64,000 bases of DNA from Marinoscillum sp. MHG1-6. Its GTDB lineage: Bacteria; Bacteroidota; Bacteroidia; Cytophagales; Cyclobacteriaceae. Shown here piece after piece: positions 7,933 to 17,520 of this stretch (within the stretch, counting starts at the first letter, position 1; every line of letters starts with the position of its first letter). Location of the stretch: NCBI RefSeq assembly GCF_024714475.1, contig NZ_JAMZMI010000005.1, forward strand, positions 62,001-126,000. The letters are read 5' to 3'. A program made the position numbers and the translations under genes. The notes beneath the pieces were generated by a model that ran no database searches, was not told the origin of the DNA, and saw only the letters and a program-made list of their open reading frames with translations.

Positions 7933-10251
7933 CTATGTTGTTTGTTGTACCACTATTGGTGCTGCCAAACATTTTTCGGGAATTCTAAAGGCATTGACCA
8001 ATGGCACTGCCTCCTGTCGTATCTCCTGACAGAGCTCATTGACCACTCTTCTGATGGCTCGGCTCTTCACTCCTTCTATGTATCCTTGCTCCAGGTACCA
8101 GCCCTTATGTTTTTCAATCTGACTTAGACCATATAACTGACATAGTCTGGTCAGCACTACACGACAATTTTCATCCTCAGTTCGCTCTATCTGATCAATG
8201 AACTGCTCCAATACCACACGCTCCACAAAGGCGAATCCGATGCCAAGCATGTGATACTGTGTCTCATTAAAGGCATCAAAAGAGTCCATCCCCCCATCCA
8301 GATAATGTTTGAATCTTCTGGCAGCGGAGGCGACAATGCTCTTTTCCCGGTATTTGAAAGCATCCATCAAAAACTCAAAGTCTTTGAGGTGTTCAGGGTC
8401 TGTATTTCGAACGATGATTGGGTTCTTTTCACTAAAGCTCGTTTTTGCCTGTTCGGCGACATAACTCAGCATCCCAAAAAAGTTGATATCGGCAAATTCC
8501 TTTTTAAACTCTGATAGCCGGCTTTTGGCTACGAGCTGCATAAGAACAGTATTATCGCCTTCAAAGGTGGTATAGATGTCTGTATCGTTTTTCAGCCTGT
8601 CGATACGGTTTTCAGAAAGGTAGCCCTTCCCTCCCAAGGCTTCGCGGCATTCCTGGAGGGTTGTGGTGGTGTTCCAGGTACAAAAGGCTTTCAACCCGGC
8701 GGCCAGCGCCTCGATCTCCTGCATGTCTTCTTCCGTACGATTTAGATAGCGCTCTGTCAGGTATTGCAGGGCGAAGTGATTCGCATAAGCATTAGCCAGC
8801 AAAGGCATTAAACGGCGCTGATGGGTCTTGTAGTTCAGTATGGGAATTTCCACTCCATTTTCTGGCCCAAATTGCCTTCGCTGATCTCCATATTTAATGG
8901 CGATGGTCAATCCGGATTTTGAAGCACTAAGGCCTGATCTTGGTATCCCAATTCGGCCTCCTACAAGTGTTCCTAGCATGGTAAAGAACCGACGATTGTC
9001 ACTGGTGATTGGACTTTGAAATTGCCCATTATCATCAACAAAAGCGTAGCGATCCAGCATTTCATCCTTACCTATTTCGACATGATCAAACCAAATGCGG
9101 CCATTATCAACCCCATTTAATCCCATTTTACGTCCACAATCCTTGATTTTCACTCCAGACCATAAGTGTCCATTTTCATCCCTTAGTGGCACAATAAAGG
9201 CATTTACACCGTAGTCCACCTCATCAATTATCAACTTGGCAAAAACCGTGGCCATCCGTCCATGCAGGGCAGCATTTCCGATATATTCTTTTCCGGCACC
9301 TTCATGGGGGGTATTGATCACGAATACTTGCCTGGAGTGGTCGTAGGTAGCAGTGGTTTCTACTCCTTTCACATTAGATCCGTGTCCGGTTTCAGTCATC
9401 GCAAAGCAACCCGGAAGCTCCAATGTGCCAATAGACTTCAAATATTTCTTATGATGCTTTTCTGTTCCCAATAAATACACGCTCATGCCCCACAATCCAA
9501 ACTGTACTCCAAACTTGATGACCGCACTCAGATCGTGGTAAGACAAGCCTTCCATGATCGCAAAGTATTGTCGCATATCTCCTTTGCCACCATAGGTTTT
9601 CGGGTAGGCTATAGCCCCAAATCCCTGTTCCGCGTGGTATTGGCACCATTTGAGCACCTGTTCACGGTATTCTTTTAAGTTATCCGTTTCCAGGAAGTTA
9701 AAAGCTTCATCCGCAAGCAGTGTGCGCACTTTGGTTAAAATATCCTTATTCTGACCATCAAGCAGGTCAGCCATTACTTCCACATTGAAAGTGTTTTTGG
9801 TAGGCTGGTTTTCGGTAGAGGTTTTCCTCGTGGCTGACCTTAGATGAAAGGCTGACTCAGAAGATATGATACCCATTGCTTCTACCAGGTCCTTCAGTGG
9901 TTCCCTGGTTTTTTCCAGCACCTCTTCACTTTGGTTTTGTGCATGAATTTGTGCGAGCTTAATGCCAATATCCACCAGGCTTTCTTTCATCTGATCAGTC
10001 ATTGCCTCGGCGGAATGTTTAATCTCCTTCAACCAGCCTTTAAGTTGGTTTGGGGAGGGAGGATTTTGAGGGTCGAGGTTGGACAGGAGAAATTGTCGTT
10101 CCTCATCAGTAAGCCAATCCTGACTATCGACGAGCATTCGGATCTTTAGTATTTCAGATGGTGTGAGAATAGCATCCGCCCAAACCATGTAAAAAACCGG
10201 CACGAACGCATACAACGCGGGATTGTCCTGAAAATATTTTGACTGGATCAT
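7933..10251 (-). CDS. Acyl-CoA oxidase/dehydrogenase-family flavoprotein with an N-terminal TerB-like domain, 772 aa
   Basis: Residues ~10-60 (ALYAFVPVFYMVWADAILTP followed by SEILKIRML) have the helical pattern of the tellurite-resistance TerB fold, and a charged linker runs to ~150. The rest is an acyl-CoA oxidase-like enzyme. It has the FAD/substrate segment FAMTETGHGSNVKGVETTA, the DGRRQFG-like region (GDQRRQFGPENG), EALGGKGYLSENRID, and the catalytic glutamate Glu564 in TTFEGDNTVLMQ, followed by the long C-terminal helical half characteristic of acyl-CoA oxidases. It would oxidise acyl-CoA to trans-2-enoyl-CoA, with O2 or an electron carrier as acceptor (not decidable here). It is monocistronic. 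The TerB-like extension is the odd feature. Confidence 0.82.
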   Translation of the reverse strand: MIQSKYFQDNPALYAFVPVFYMVWADAILTPSEILKIRMLVDSQDWLTDEERQFLLSNLDPQNPPSPNQLKGWLKEIKHSAEAMTDQMKESLVDIGIKLAQIHAQNQSEEVLEKTREPLKDLVEAMGIISSESAFHLRSATRKTSTENQPTKNTFNVEVMADLLDGQNKDILTKVRTLLADEAFNFLETDNLKEYREQVLKWCQYHAEQGFGAIAYPKTYGGKGDMRQYFAIMEGLSYHDLSAVIKFGVQFGLWGMSVYLLGTEKHHKKYLKSIGTLELPGCFAMTETGHGSNVKGVETTATYDHSRQVFVINTPHEGAGKEYIGNAALHGRMATVFAKLIIDEVDYGVNAFIVPLRDENGHLWSGVKIKDCGRKMGLNGVDNGRIWFDHVEIGKDEMLDRYAFVDDNGQFQSPITSDNRRFFTMLGTLVGGRIGIPRSGLSASKSGLTIAIKYGDQRRQFGPENGVEIPILNYKTHQRRLMPLLANAYANHFALQYLTERYLNRTEEDMQEIEALAAGLKAFCTWNTTTTLQECREALGGKGYLSENRIDRLKNDTDIYTTFEGDNTVLMQLVAKSRLSEFKKEFADINFFGMLSYVAEQAKTSFSEKNPIIVRNTDPEHLKDFEFLMDAFKYREKSIVASAARRFKHYLDGGMDSFDAFNETQYHMLGIGFAFVERVVLEQFIDQIERTEDENCRVVLTRLCQLYGLSQIEKHKGWYLEQGYIEGVKSRAIRRVVNELCQEIRQEAVPLVNAFRIPEKCLAAPIVVQQTT

Positions 10252-10354
10252 TATGGGGTGTTTCGCTTAATAACTCATTTTGACAGCTGATGGTTAGTAA
10301 GCTAATGAGAATTTGTCAGGACTATATCAAATATGCTGATCAGGAATTCATATG

Positions 10355-11440
10355 CTAGTCCAGCAACCTATTGCCAAAAAGGAAGTTTTGTAAATGAATA
10401 CCCACCCCAAATATTTGTGCAGGCATTAGGTACCTTATATTCATATAGTCACGCCCGTGGTGATAAAAGGCCATGATTCCCCAGGGAACCCGATAGGGAT
10501 GCCAAATGAGTTTATGTGTACCACTTAAAACAGGTATATCAGCCACAGTGTTAACAAAGACATATTCTAGATTCGAGCTGACAGTAAAAAGGAGTGGTTT
10601 TTTAAATCCTTTTGCCATAATTGAAATTGGAAACCTGAAGCCCATTCCAGTTCGCCAATGTCCATAATTACCATCATTGGGTAAATAATCAAATACATCT
10701 CCCAGCCCACCCGGGGCCCTCCCGTCGGCCTGAAAAAACAAATAGGCTGCAGCATAGCGGGTACTTTCAATGATCTTTTTGTCTCGCTTGGATAAAGTCT
10801 GAGAAACACTATCATATCTGGTAGTGATAATAGTGGCACCAAATAGTGTATATCTCAAATAGTTAGTACTAAAATCGGCATTGGCATAGTTATATCTATT
10901 GAGTGAGTCAATGTAGTTTTTCTCAGCCTGACCATTGCTATAATGCATGATGTCTAAGCGATGACCAAGAACAAATGTTTCTCCTTCTGCTCGTGCTCCC
11001 GTCTTTCCATAATCAATACGCAGCCCAATCTTATTGCTGGGAGGAATAGATGGTGATGTCAGCCCGGGTTCGCTGGTCAGTCGTAAATTAACACTTCCTG
11101 CTATGGCAATTTTGAAATGATTTTTGGCAACCCTCTCCTTATTGTACATCCCAGTACTGCAAATATCAAACACCCCACTAATCTTTGCTTCAATGATAGA
11201 TTTTCTGCCCTCTCCGGGTAACCATTGAAAATTATTGTATTTGTAATCGAAGAATGGCGGAAAGAGGATATAGCTATGCTCATCGATCAGACTCGTGGTC
11301 CACTTGTAATGCGAGTAGGTGATTTCGGGGTCGGGTTTAGTCTTGGCATTATAGGAAGATTCAATTACCTCCTGACCATTTACAATTAAGAAAGACGCGG
11401 AGAACGTCAAAGTGATTAGGTAATGTTGGAAAGTTTTCAT
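10355..11440 (-). CDS. Outer-membrane beta-barrel protein with an H-x-S-N-G motif (possible lipid hydrolase), 361 aa
   Basis: A cleavable signal peptide (MKTFQHYLITLTFSASFLIV, then NGQ) precedes alternating aromatic/hydrophobic strands that end in GVGIHLQNFLF-type strands, so an outer-membrane barrel is likely. Residues 166-170 read H-Y-S-N-G in the context LDIMHYSNGQAEKNY. An H-x-S-N-G/A motif carries the catalytic His and Ser in outer-membrane phospholipase A and in PagL-type lipid A deacylases. The third catalytic residue (Asn or Glu) cannot be assigned by eye. It is monocistronic, divergent from the caspase-like gene at 11872. Enzymatic activity is inference. Confidence 0.6.
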   Translation of the reverse strand: MKTFQHYLITLTFSASFLIVNGQEVIESSYNAKTKPDPEITYSHYKWTTSLIDEHSYILFPPFFDYKYNNFQWLPGEGRKSIIEAKISGVFDICSTGMYNKERVAKNHFKIAIAGSVNLRLTSEPGLTSPSIPPSNKIGLRIDYGKTGARAEGETFVLGHRLDIMHYSNGQAEKNYIDSLNRYNYANADFSTNYLRYTLFGATIITTRYDSVSQTLSKRDKKIIESTRYAAAYLFFQADGRAPGGLGDVFDYLPNDGNYGHWRTGMGFRFPISIMAKGFKKPLLFTVSSNLEYVFVNTVADIPVLSGTHKLIWHPYRVPWGIMAFYHHGRDYMNIRYLMPAQIFGVGIHLQNFLFGNRLLD

Positions 11441-11871
11441 GACTGAGGTGTTTTCTAATGAATTTCCTCAAACAATCCGAATAAATCAATACCCCCTTTA
11501 TGGTAATTTTCAAATAACGTTATAACTATTTAAAGAATAAATTGGAATAGTTAAAAATTTGAAGCACTTCGTTATTCACAAAATAACACTTCCCGAGTCG
11601 GAAAGATCCTTGCAAGGAGACAAATGTATTACCAACTATTTAGGAGTGATACCACATTATCCCCCCTTTACATCCGAAAGTAAGAATGAAAAAATAGTAT
11701 TAATCAGGCAAAAACATGGACAATGCCCAAGCGCGGCTCACCGAATGTGTTTGTTTTCCTATCAGGCCATACCATTATCCAACACAAAACCGACTGACAT
11801 CTAGCCCGAATCACATTGATTTTATCTAAAAACCTGCTAACTTATATAGACTAACATAACCAACCTTAACC
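11441..11871. other. 431-bp divergent intergenic region, no gene seen
   Basis: It lies between the divergent starts at 11440 (-) and 11872 (+). The only ORF (81 codons, plus) looks like chance: low hydrophobic order, no RBS, no family. It must contain both promoters; I could not pick convincing -7 boxes. Confidence 0.4.
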
Positions 11872-14211
11872 ATGAAGCATGTCCTCACCCTCCTTGCTAT
11901 TCATGCGGCCTTGGTAGGGTTTTCACAAACCCTTAAAAAGACACTTCCTGAAACACAGTATGCTTTTTTTAGCCAGTATGGTAATTTGGCACTTGTGACC
12001 GATGAAAAACTCATTGCCTATGACGGAGAATACAATGAGATATTTAATAAAACACATCCGTCGAATACCTACAAAGTCTTGAACGCCTATTTTAAGCCTG
12101 AAGAAGACAGAATCTATATTCTCTACAAAATAAAAGTACTGGAAAGCTCAGCAGAAGCCGCTGTAACCTATAGCTTCACGGATAACCGAATAAGCAATAC
12201 TGACTTGAAGAACTTCTCTAGTTCTCAAAAAATGGCGTATAGTCCTGATTTTCAGTTTAAGTTCAACATCGATCAGAAAGAAACTAACATAAAGTTCAGT
12301 TCTACTGATAAAGTTTTGGCCTCTGTTTCGGTTGATGGTATTATCAGGTGGATTGATGTGAATCCATTCATAGAGCATTCGGTTCTGGCAGCCAAAAAAG
12401 ATGAGATACGCTTGATTAATACCGTAAGTGGCAGGTATTTACCTATTAGGGACATTAAACGGTTCGACGATGAAGCACCGGTTTATCATTCCATTTCCGC
12501 TTCAAAAGCTTTTTATCTCGATGAGGCTACAATCCTTTTACTTTCTCACGGTGAAATTATCACTTATAATCCGCAGGATTTATCAGATCATTTTCTGGAA
12601 ATAGATGACGTCATGGATTTCAAGATGAGCCCTGGAAGAAATTATATATGTGTGATAAAGGATGACCGAACAGAGATTTATAATATCAGCCGAAGCATCA
12701 AAAAGGATAACCAGCAAGTCTCAGTTGAAATGATAGCCGAAGATCTGATCAATAATCTCGCTCAGAAAGAGACTGAGGTTTATCAAAAAAATAAAAATCA
12801 GATTGATCTGGAATTAAATATCAAGTCAGACCTCTTTAGGCAAAAAGGTGAATTTGAACGATCCGATGACTACGAGAAAAGGCTCAATGAAGGTAAGAAC
12901 TACTTTAAGGGCATAATTGAATACTATTCGAAAAAAGAACTCGCCTATCAGCAGCTTGATGAGAAGATTGCTGAGCTTACTGACAGACATAATCACATGA
13001 TGGCTTCCATGAGGGAACGGGTGATCGATAGCATTGAAACAGAGCATGACAAAAGAAAGATGCTAGTCATGAAGGAAAAAATCATAAAATCTTATCAGGA
13101 ATTTGTTGGTAGCATTTCTTCAATCGGGACCTATGATGCAGATAAGGAAATATACCCTGTTACAGTTGACGCCAACAAGGTCCAGCTAAAAATTCCCTTG
13201 TCAGTGGCGAGAAGTTTTAAAGATGACTTTGCTTCCTATGTAGCCGTGGGAGCCAAACAATTGGGTCAGGACGGAGAACAAGAAGTCTTGCTTGGATATA
13301 AGGTGATTTCTCCAAAGGCAGAAGTCTTTGAGTCGAAAAATTACAAATCCCCATTGCTGTTGCCCGAATCTCAGGTAGATCCTTTGCTTAAAAAGACGAT
13401 TTCAGGATTAGAAAACCAAAATAACCTTGCTGTGGAGTCTACTCGCTCCATGGTCAACAGCCAGATTAGTAATGCAGTAATGGGCCGTATTAGTTCATCG
13501 AAATTTCATGCCCTTATTATTGGCGTTAATGATTACTATTCGGAAACGGTGGTTGACCTCGAACAACCCATTAATGATGGAAGGATGCTCGCCAGGGTAT
13601 TGATGGATAAGTATAGTTTTTCCTCATCCAACATCACCTATCTCGACAACCCTACCAGAACAGATATCATTGAGGCATTCGACTCCTTATCATCCAAATT
13701 AGGCGAGACTGACAATTTGCTCATATTTTATGCAGGCCATGGAGTCTGGGATGAAAACTTAAAGCAGGGCTATTGGCTACCCAGTGATGCCAAATCCAAT
13801 TCAAAAGCGGCATGGTTATCTAACAGCACCATACGTGATTACATTACTGGCATTAAGACTAAACATTCTTTATTGATCGCGGATGCATGTTTTAGTGGTG
13901 GAATATTTAAGACAAGAGAAGTGTTTTTGGATGATGCGATCGGGTTTGCAAACCTATATAAGCTGACCAGTCGAAAGGCTATGACCAGTGGTAACCTTAC
14001 TCCTGTTCAGGATCAAAGTGTTTTCATAAAATACCTGATAAAAAAACTTCAGGAAAACGATGCCCCACTAATGAGTGCTCAACAACTCTTCATGGATTTA
14101 AAAATACCCGTTGCCAATAACAATGTTAGCGGTCAGGTTCCTCAATATGGAGACATCATGAATGCCGGAGATGAAGGAGGTGATTTTATATTTGTTCAAT
14201 CAAACAAATGA
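11872..14211 (+). CDS. Exported caspase-like (peptidase C14) protein with N-terminal beta-propeller-like region, 779 aa
   Basis: A signal peptide (MKHVLTLLAIHAALVGFSQ) is followed by ~270 residues of WD40/propeller-like beta repeats (LVTDEKLIAYDGEYNEIF, VDGIIRWIDVNPF, GEIITYNPQDL). Next comes a ~180-residue charged coiled coil rich in Glu/Lys, and then a caspase p20-type domain from residue ~541. The catalytic dyad is His623 in FYAGHG and Cys673 in LIADACFSGG, preceded by HALIIGVNDY. Prokaryotic C14 peptidases usually cleave after Arg/Lys or act in stress or cell-death pathways. Here the signal peptide puts the enzyme in the periplasm or outside. The converging neighbour is pflA. Substrate and trigger are unknown. 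Confidence 0.85.
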   Translation: MKHVLTLLAIHAALVGFSQTLKKTLPETQYAFFSQYGNLALVTDEKLIAYDGEYNEIFNKTHPSNTYKVLNAYFKPEEDRIYILYKIKVLESSAEAAVTYSFTDNRISNTDLKNFSSSQKMAYSPDFQFKFNIDQKETNIKFSSTDKVLASVSVDGIIRWIDVNPFIEHSVLAAKKDEIRLINTVSGRYLPIRDIKRFDDEAPVYHSISASKAFYLDEATILLLSHGEIITYNPQDLSDHFLEIDDVMDFKMSPGRNYICVIKDDRTEIYNISRSIKKDNQQVSVEMIAEDLINNLAQKETEVYQKNKNQIDLELNIKSDLFRQKGEFERSDDYEKRLNEGKNYFKGIIEYYSKKELAYQQLDEKIAELTDRHNHMMASMRERVIDSIETEHDKRKMLVMKEKIIKSYQEFVGSISSIGTYDADKEIYPVTVDANKVQLKIPLSVARSFKDDFASYVAVGAKQLGQDGEQEVLLGYKVISPKAEVFESKNYKSPLLLPESQVDPLLKKTISGLENQNNLAVESTRSMVNSQISNAVMGRISSSKFHALIIGVNDYYSETVVDLEQPINDGRMLARVLMDKYSFSSSNITYLDNPTRTDIIEAFDSLSSKLGETDNLLIFYAGHGVWDENLKQGYWLPSDAKSNSKAAWLSNSTIRDYITGIKTKHSLLIADACFSGGIFKTREVFLDDAIGFANLYKLTSRKAMTSGNLTPVQDQSVFIKYLIKKLQENDAPLMSAQQLFMDLKIPVANNNVSGQVPQYGDIMNAGDEGGDFIFVQSNK

Positions 14212-14236
14212 CCACCTAAGTGTCTGAATTACCTTC

Positions 14237-14995
14237 TCAATTCACCACCACCTCTTTGAAATAGCTTTCGAAAATATCCCTGGCCACTTCAATCTGCTCA
14301 GGACTGTTTTTAGGTGTGTCTTTGAGTTGGTAATCCAGTCCGAGTATTTCCCATTTATGTACCCCAAGGGTATGATAGGGTTGAATTTCGAGCTTTTCTA
14401 TTTGCTGATAATCACAGAAGTGTTGCCCTAAATGATGAAGGTCCGCGGGAGCATCGGTCAATCCCGGAACCAGCACATATCTTAGCCAGAAAGGACGATG
14501 ATGGTCCTCCAGGTATTTGGCAAAGGCAAGAGTCTTTTCGTTAGGACGACCTGTGATATACTGATGCTGAGCAGAGTCAATGTGTTTTACATCCAACAAA
14601 ACCAAGTCAACATACTGCAGCATCTCCTCTACATAATGATTGAAGACATTGCCATTGGTATCTAAGCAGATATGAAACCCCTCTTCTTTTAACCTTTTCA
14701 TCAGAGGTATCAACCTCTTCGCCTGAAGACAAGGTTCACCACCAGAGAAGGTGATGCCTCCACCGTTAGTAAAGTAGGACTTCATATGGGTGGCTTCCTC
14801 AAAAAGATTATCGATGGGGTAAGTCTTCCCCTGATCACATTTCATGGTATCAGGATTGCCACAGTAGAGACAGCTAAACGTACAACCCTGTAAGAAAACC
14901 ACCATGCGGATACCTGGTCCGTCATAGATCCCAAAGGACTCAATAGAGTGAATATTGAGAGTGTCAATTCCGTGTATTATTTGTGTAGAAGTCAT
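14237..14995 (-). CDS. pflA: Pyruvate formate-lyase activating enzyme (radical SAM)
   Basis: This radical-SAM enzyme installs the glycyl radical on PflB. It has the cluster motif C38-TFS-C42-LY-C45, the preceding SIESFGIYDGPGIR typical of PFL activases, and SGGEPCLQ (SAM-binding GGE). At 252 aa it is the normal length for the single-cluster type. The ATG at 14995 is taken as the start; an in-frame TTG three codons upstream is less likely. It lies downstream of pflB with a 92-bp gap on the same strand and is probably co-transcribed. Activity is expected only without oxygen. Confidence 0.95.
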   Translation of the reverse strand: MTSTQIIHGIDTLNIHSIESFGIYDGPGIRMVVFLQGCTFSCLYCGNPDTMKCDQGKTYPIDNLFEEATHMKSYFTNGGGITFSGGEPCLQAKRLIPLMKRLKEEGFHICLDTNGNVFNHYVEEMLQYVDLVLLDVKHIDSAQHQYITGRPNEKTLAFAKYLEDHHRPFWLRYVLVPGLTDAPADLHHLGQHFCDYQQIEKLEIQPYHTLGVHKWEILGLDYQLKDTPKNSPEQIEVARDIFESYFKEVVVN

Positions 14996-15087
14996 CTGTC
15001 TCAATTTTTAATAGTAATCCTGAAAAGTAGGCTGAAGAGCTATTGCTCTCCAGCCATCCCCTATGATTGCTACTGATATTAACTGTT

Positions 15088-17328
15088 TTAAACCTGATCA
15101 AAGAAGCTTCTGGAAATTACCTCCAGTTGCTGATCCCTGGTTAATCTGACAAAGTTTACGGCATAGCCAGATACTCTGATGGTTAGCTGCGGATACTTTT
15201 CCGGATGTTCCATCGCCTCGAAAAGTAATTCCCTGTCGAGCACATTGACATTCAGGTGATGCGCTCCCCGGCTGAAGTATCCATCCATGATCGCTGTCAG
15301 GTTGTTCACCCTTGTTTTCTCATCATTACCAAGTGTCTTAGGTATCATGGTAAGTGTGTTGGAGATTCCATCCTGCGCGTCCTCATAGTTCAGCTTGGCG
15401 ACAGAGTTCAAAGAGGCGATTGCACCGTGTGTATCACGTCCGTGCATTGGGTTGGCCCCTGGTGCAAAGGCTACCCCCTTCTCCCTTCCATCGGGAGTCG
15501 CTCCGGTTTTCTTACCGTAAGACACATTACTGGTGATCGTCAGGATAGACATGGTCGGCTCTGCATTTTTATAAGTTGGGTACTCGGCTAACTGTTGGTT
15601 GAATATGGAGGTAATATCCCGTGCGATAAAGTCTACCCGATTGTCATCATTACCATAGCAAGGAAACTCCCCTTCTATTTTGAAATCTACGGCCAGACCA
15701 TCCTCATTCCTGATTGGAGTCACTTTGGCATGTTTGATGGCTGATAGTGAATCTGCCACAATTGAAAGCCCTGCGATACCATACGCAACATTGACCCGTG
15801 GATCCGTATCAATGAAAGCCATTTGTGCCCTTTCATAATAGTATCGATCGTGCATGTAATGAATGATATTCATAGCATCCACATACACCCGAGCAACCTC
15901 CTTCATGGCGTATTTGAAATTAATCATCACATCTTCGAAGTCGAGCACCCCATCATCCAAAGCTGGCAGGTTTTCTACTACTATGGTACCGGTGTTTTCA
16001 CATTTACCTCCATTGATGGCGAGAAGAAGAGCTTTTGCCAGATTACATCTTGCTCCGAAGAACTGGATATGTTTCCCGATCTCCTGGTAAGACACGCAAC
16101 AAGCAATCCCGTAATCATCCGCACAGCGAGTGGCTCTCATCAAATCATCATTTTCATATTGGATTGATGAAGTGTCGACAGATACCTTTGCACAGAATTT
16201 TTTAAATCCTTCAGGCAATTTTGGAGACCATAACACGGTCAGGTTAGGCTCAGGAGATGGTCCCAGGTTATAAAGGGTTTGAAGGAACCTAAAAGATGTT
16301 TTAGTTACCTTATGTTGTCCCTCCAGTGTCATCCCCCCTATTGCTTCTGTTACCCAGGTAGGATCCCCTGCGAAGATCTCGTTGTAAGCTTCCATTCTTA
16401 AATGACGTACCATTCGGAGTTTCATCACCAGTTGATCGATAAGCTCTTGAGCTTCAGATTCTGTAATTATTCCTGCTTTCAGGTCGCGTTCAATATAGAT
16501 ATCGAGGAAAGAGGATACGTTACCCAGTGACATGGCAGCACCATCCTGCTCTTTAACGGCAGCCAGGTACGCCATATAGACCCATTGTACAGCCTCCTGC
16601 GCATTTTTTGCAGGACGTTTAAGGTCGAGGCCATAGGTTTCGCCTAGTGCGATGATCTCTTTCAAGGCGATAATTTGGTCATTCACTTCTTCCCTCAATC
16701 TGATCTTATAATCATCATAGGGACCGTTAATTCCTGCAAGGTCAATTATCTTTTGCTCGATTAAGCGATCCACTCCATAGAGGGCCAATCTTCGGTAGTC
16801 ACCGATGATACGACCCCTGGCATAATTATCAGGTAGTCCGGTCAAAAACCCGAGAGACCTGAATTTTCTGATCTCATCATTGTATGCGGCAAAAACACCA
16901 TCGTTGTGAGATTTCACATAATTGAAAACCTCTTTCACTTTAGGATCCAAAGCGACGCCATGTTCGTTACAGGCTTTTTCTACCACTCTCGGGCCTCCAA
17001 AAGGCTTGATAGCTCGTTTCAACAGTTGGTCTGTTTGTAGACCCACAATTTTTTCATGCGGTTCTGATATGTATCCGGCAGCATGGGAGTTAATCCTGGA
17101 AATAGTTGAGGCATCAATAGCTCTTACCCCATCATTAGCCAACTCTTCCTTTACAGCTGTCTTACAAATGTCAAATAGAAGATCGGTGTCTTCGGTTGGT
17201 GGGCAAAGAAAATCAGCATCCCCGTCATAAGGAGTGATGTTTTTCATTACAAAATCTCTAACGTCTATGGTTTCATTCCAGTTACCGGCGACGAAAGGCT
17301 CTACGTCATTTTCAATATCAGTAATCAT
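15088..17328 (-). CDS. pflB: Pyruvate formate-lyase (formate C-acetyltransferase)
   Basis: It converts pyruvate + CoA to acetyl-CoA + formate through a glycyl radical. The adjacent catalytic cysteines are Cys410-Cys411 in GIACCVSYQ, and the radical glycine is Gly721 in RVSGYAVNF near the C-terminus. Length is 746 aa from the ATG at 17328, which has aaagga 5-10 nt upstream; a TTG ten codons further up is also open, but the ATG fits the family better. The start region faces the OFA transporter gene. A perfect 20-bp dyad at 17393-17412 between them is a plausible site for an oxygen- or redox-responsive regulator. Confidence 0.96.
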   Translation of the reverse strand: MITDIENDVEPFVAGNWNETIDVRDFVMKNITPYDGDADFLCPPTEDTDLLFDICKTAVKEELANDGVRAIDASTISRINSHAAGYISEPHEKIVGLQTDQLLKRAIKPFGGPRVVEKACNEHGVALDPKVKEVFNYVKSHNDGVFAAYNDEIRKFRSLGFLTGLPDNYARGRIIGDYRRLALYGVDRLIEQKIIDLAGINGPYDDYKIRLREEVNDQIIALKEIIALGETYGLDLKRPAKNAQEAVQWVYMAYLAAVKEQDGAAMSLGNVSSFLDIYIERDLKAGIITESEAQELIDQLVMKLRMVRHLRMEAYNEIFAGDPTWVTEAIGGMTLEGQHKVTKTSFRFLQTLYNLGPSPEPNLTVLWSPKLPEGFKKFCAKVSVDTSSIQYENDDLMRATRCADDYGIACCVSYQEIGKHIQFFGARCNLAKALLLAINGGKCENTGTIVVENLPALDDGVLDFEDVMINFKYAMKEVARVYVDAMNIIHYMHDRYYYERAQMAFIDTDPRVNVAYGIAGLSIVADSLSAIKHAKVTPIRNEDGLAVDFKIEGEFPCYGNDDNRVDFIARDITSIFNQQLAEYPTYKNAEPTMSILTITSNVSYGKKTGATPDGREKGVAFAPGANPMHGRDTHGAIASLNSVAKLNYEDAQDGISNTLTMIPKTLGNDEKTRVNNLTAIMDGYFSRGAHHLNVNVLDRELLFEAMEHPEKYPQLTIRVSGYAVNFVRLTRDQQLEVISRSFFDQV

Positions 17329-17392
17329 GTGTCCTTTTGTTTTGATTTGCGATTGCAATCTCGTCTACAATAAATAGCGTGTTCAGGACGGT

Positions 17393-17412
17393 TATCATGA
17401 TTCGGCATGATA
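17393..17412. promoter_or_regulatory. Perfect 7-6-7 inverted repeat between pflB and the formate/oxalate transporter gene
   Basis: TATCATG-attcgg-CATGATA. The arms are perfectly complementary and the spacer is 6 bp, a size typical of CRP/FNR-type or other dimeric regulators. It lies 65 bp upstream of the pflB ATG and 109 bp upstream of the transporter ATG, so one site could serve both. Confidence 0.5.
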
Positions 17413-17520
17413 GATGTCATTCCCTGTTGAACGTTTTGATATGTGCTTTGACCCCTAAAATATAAGGACAGTACTGATGTCTTAAATCGGCTGATTTCAA
17501 ACATTGGTCGGAACTTATTT

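Noticed and set aside
11559-11804. 81-codon plus-strand ORF in the 10355/11872 divergent spacer
   Set aside because: No recognisable protein features, and it occupies the region that must hold the promoters.
17351-17360. 10-bp palindrome gattgcaatc at the pflB start region as an operator
   Set aside because: Too short to stand out by itself; the neighbouring 7-6-7 dyad at 17393-17412 is a much better candidate.
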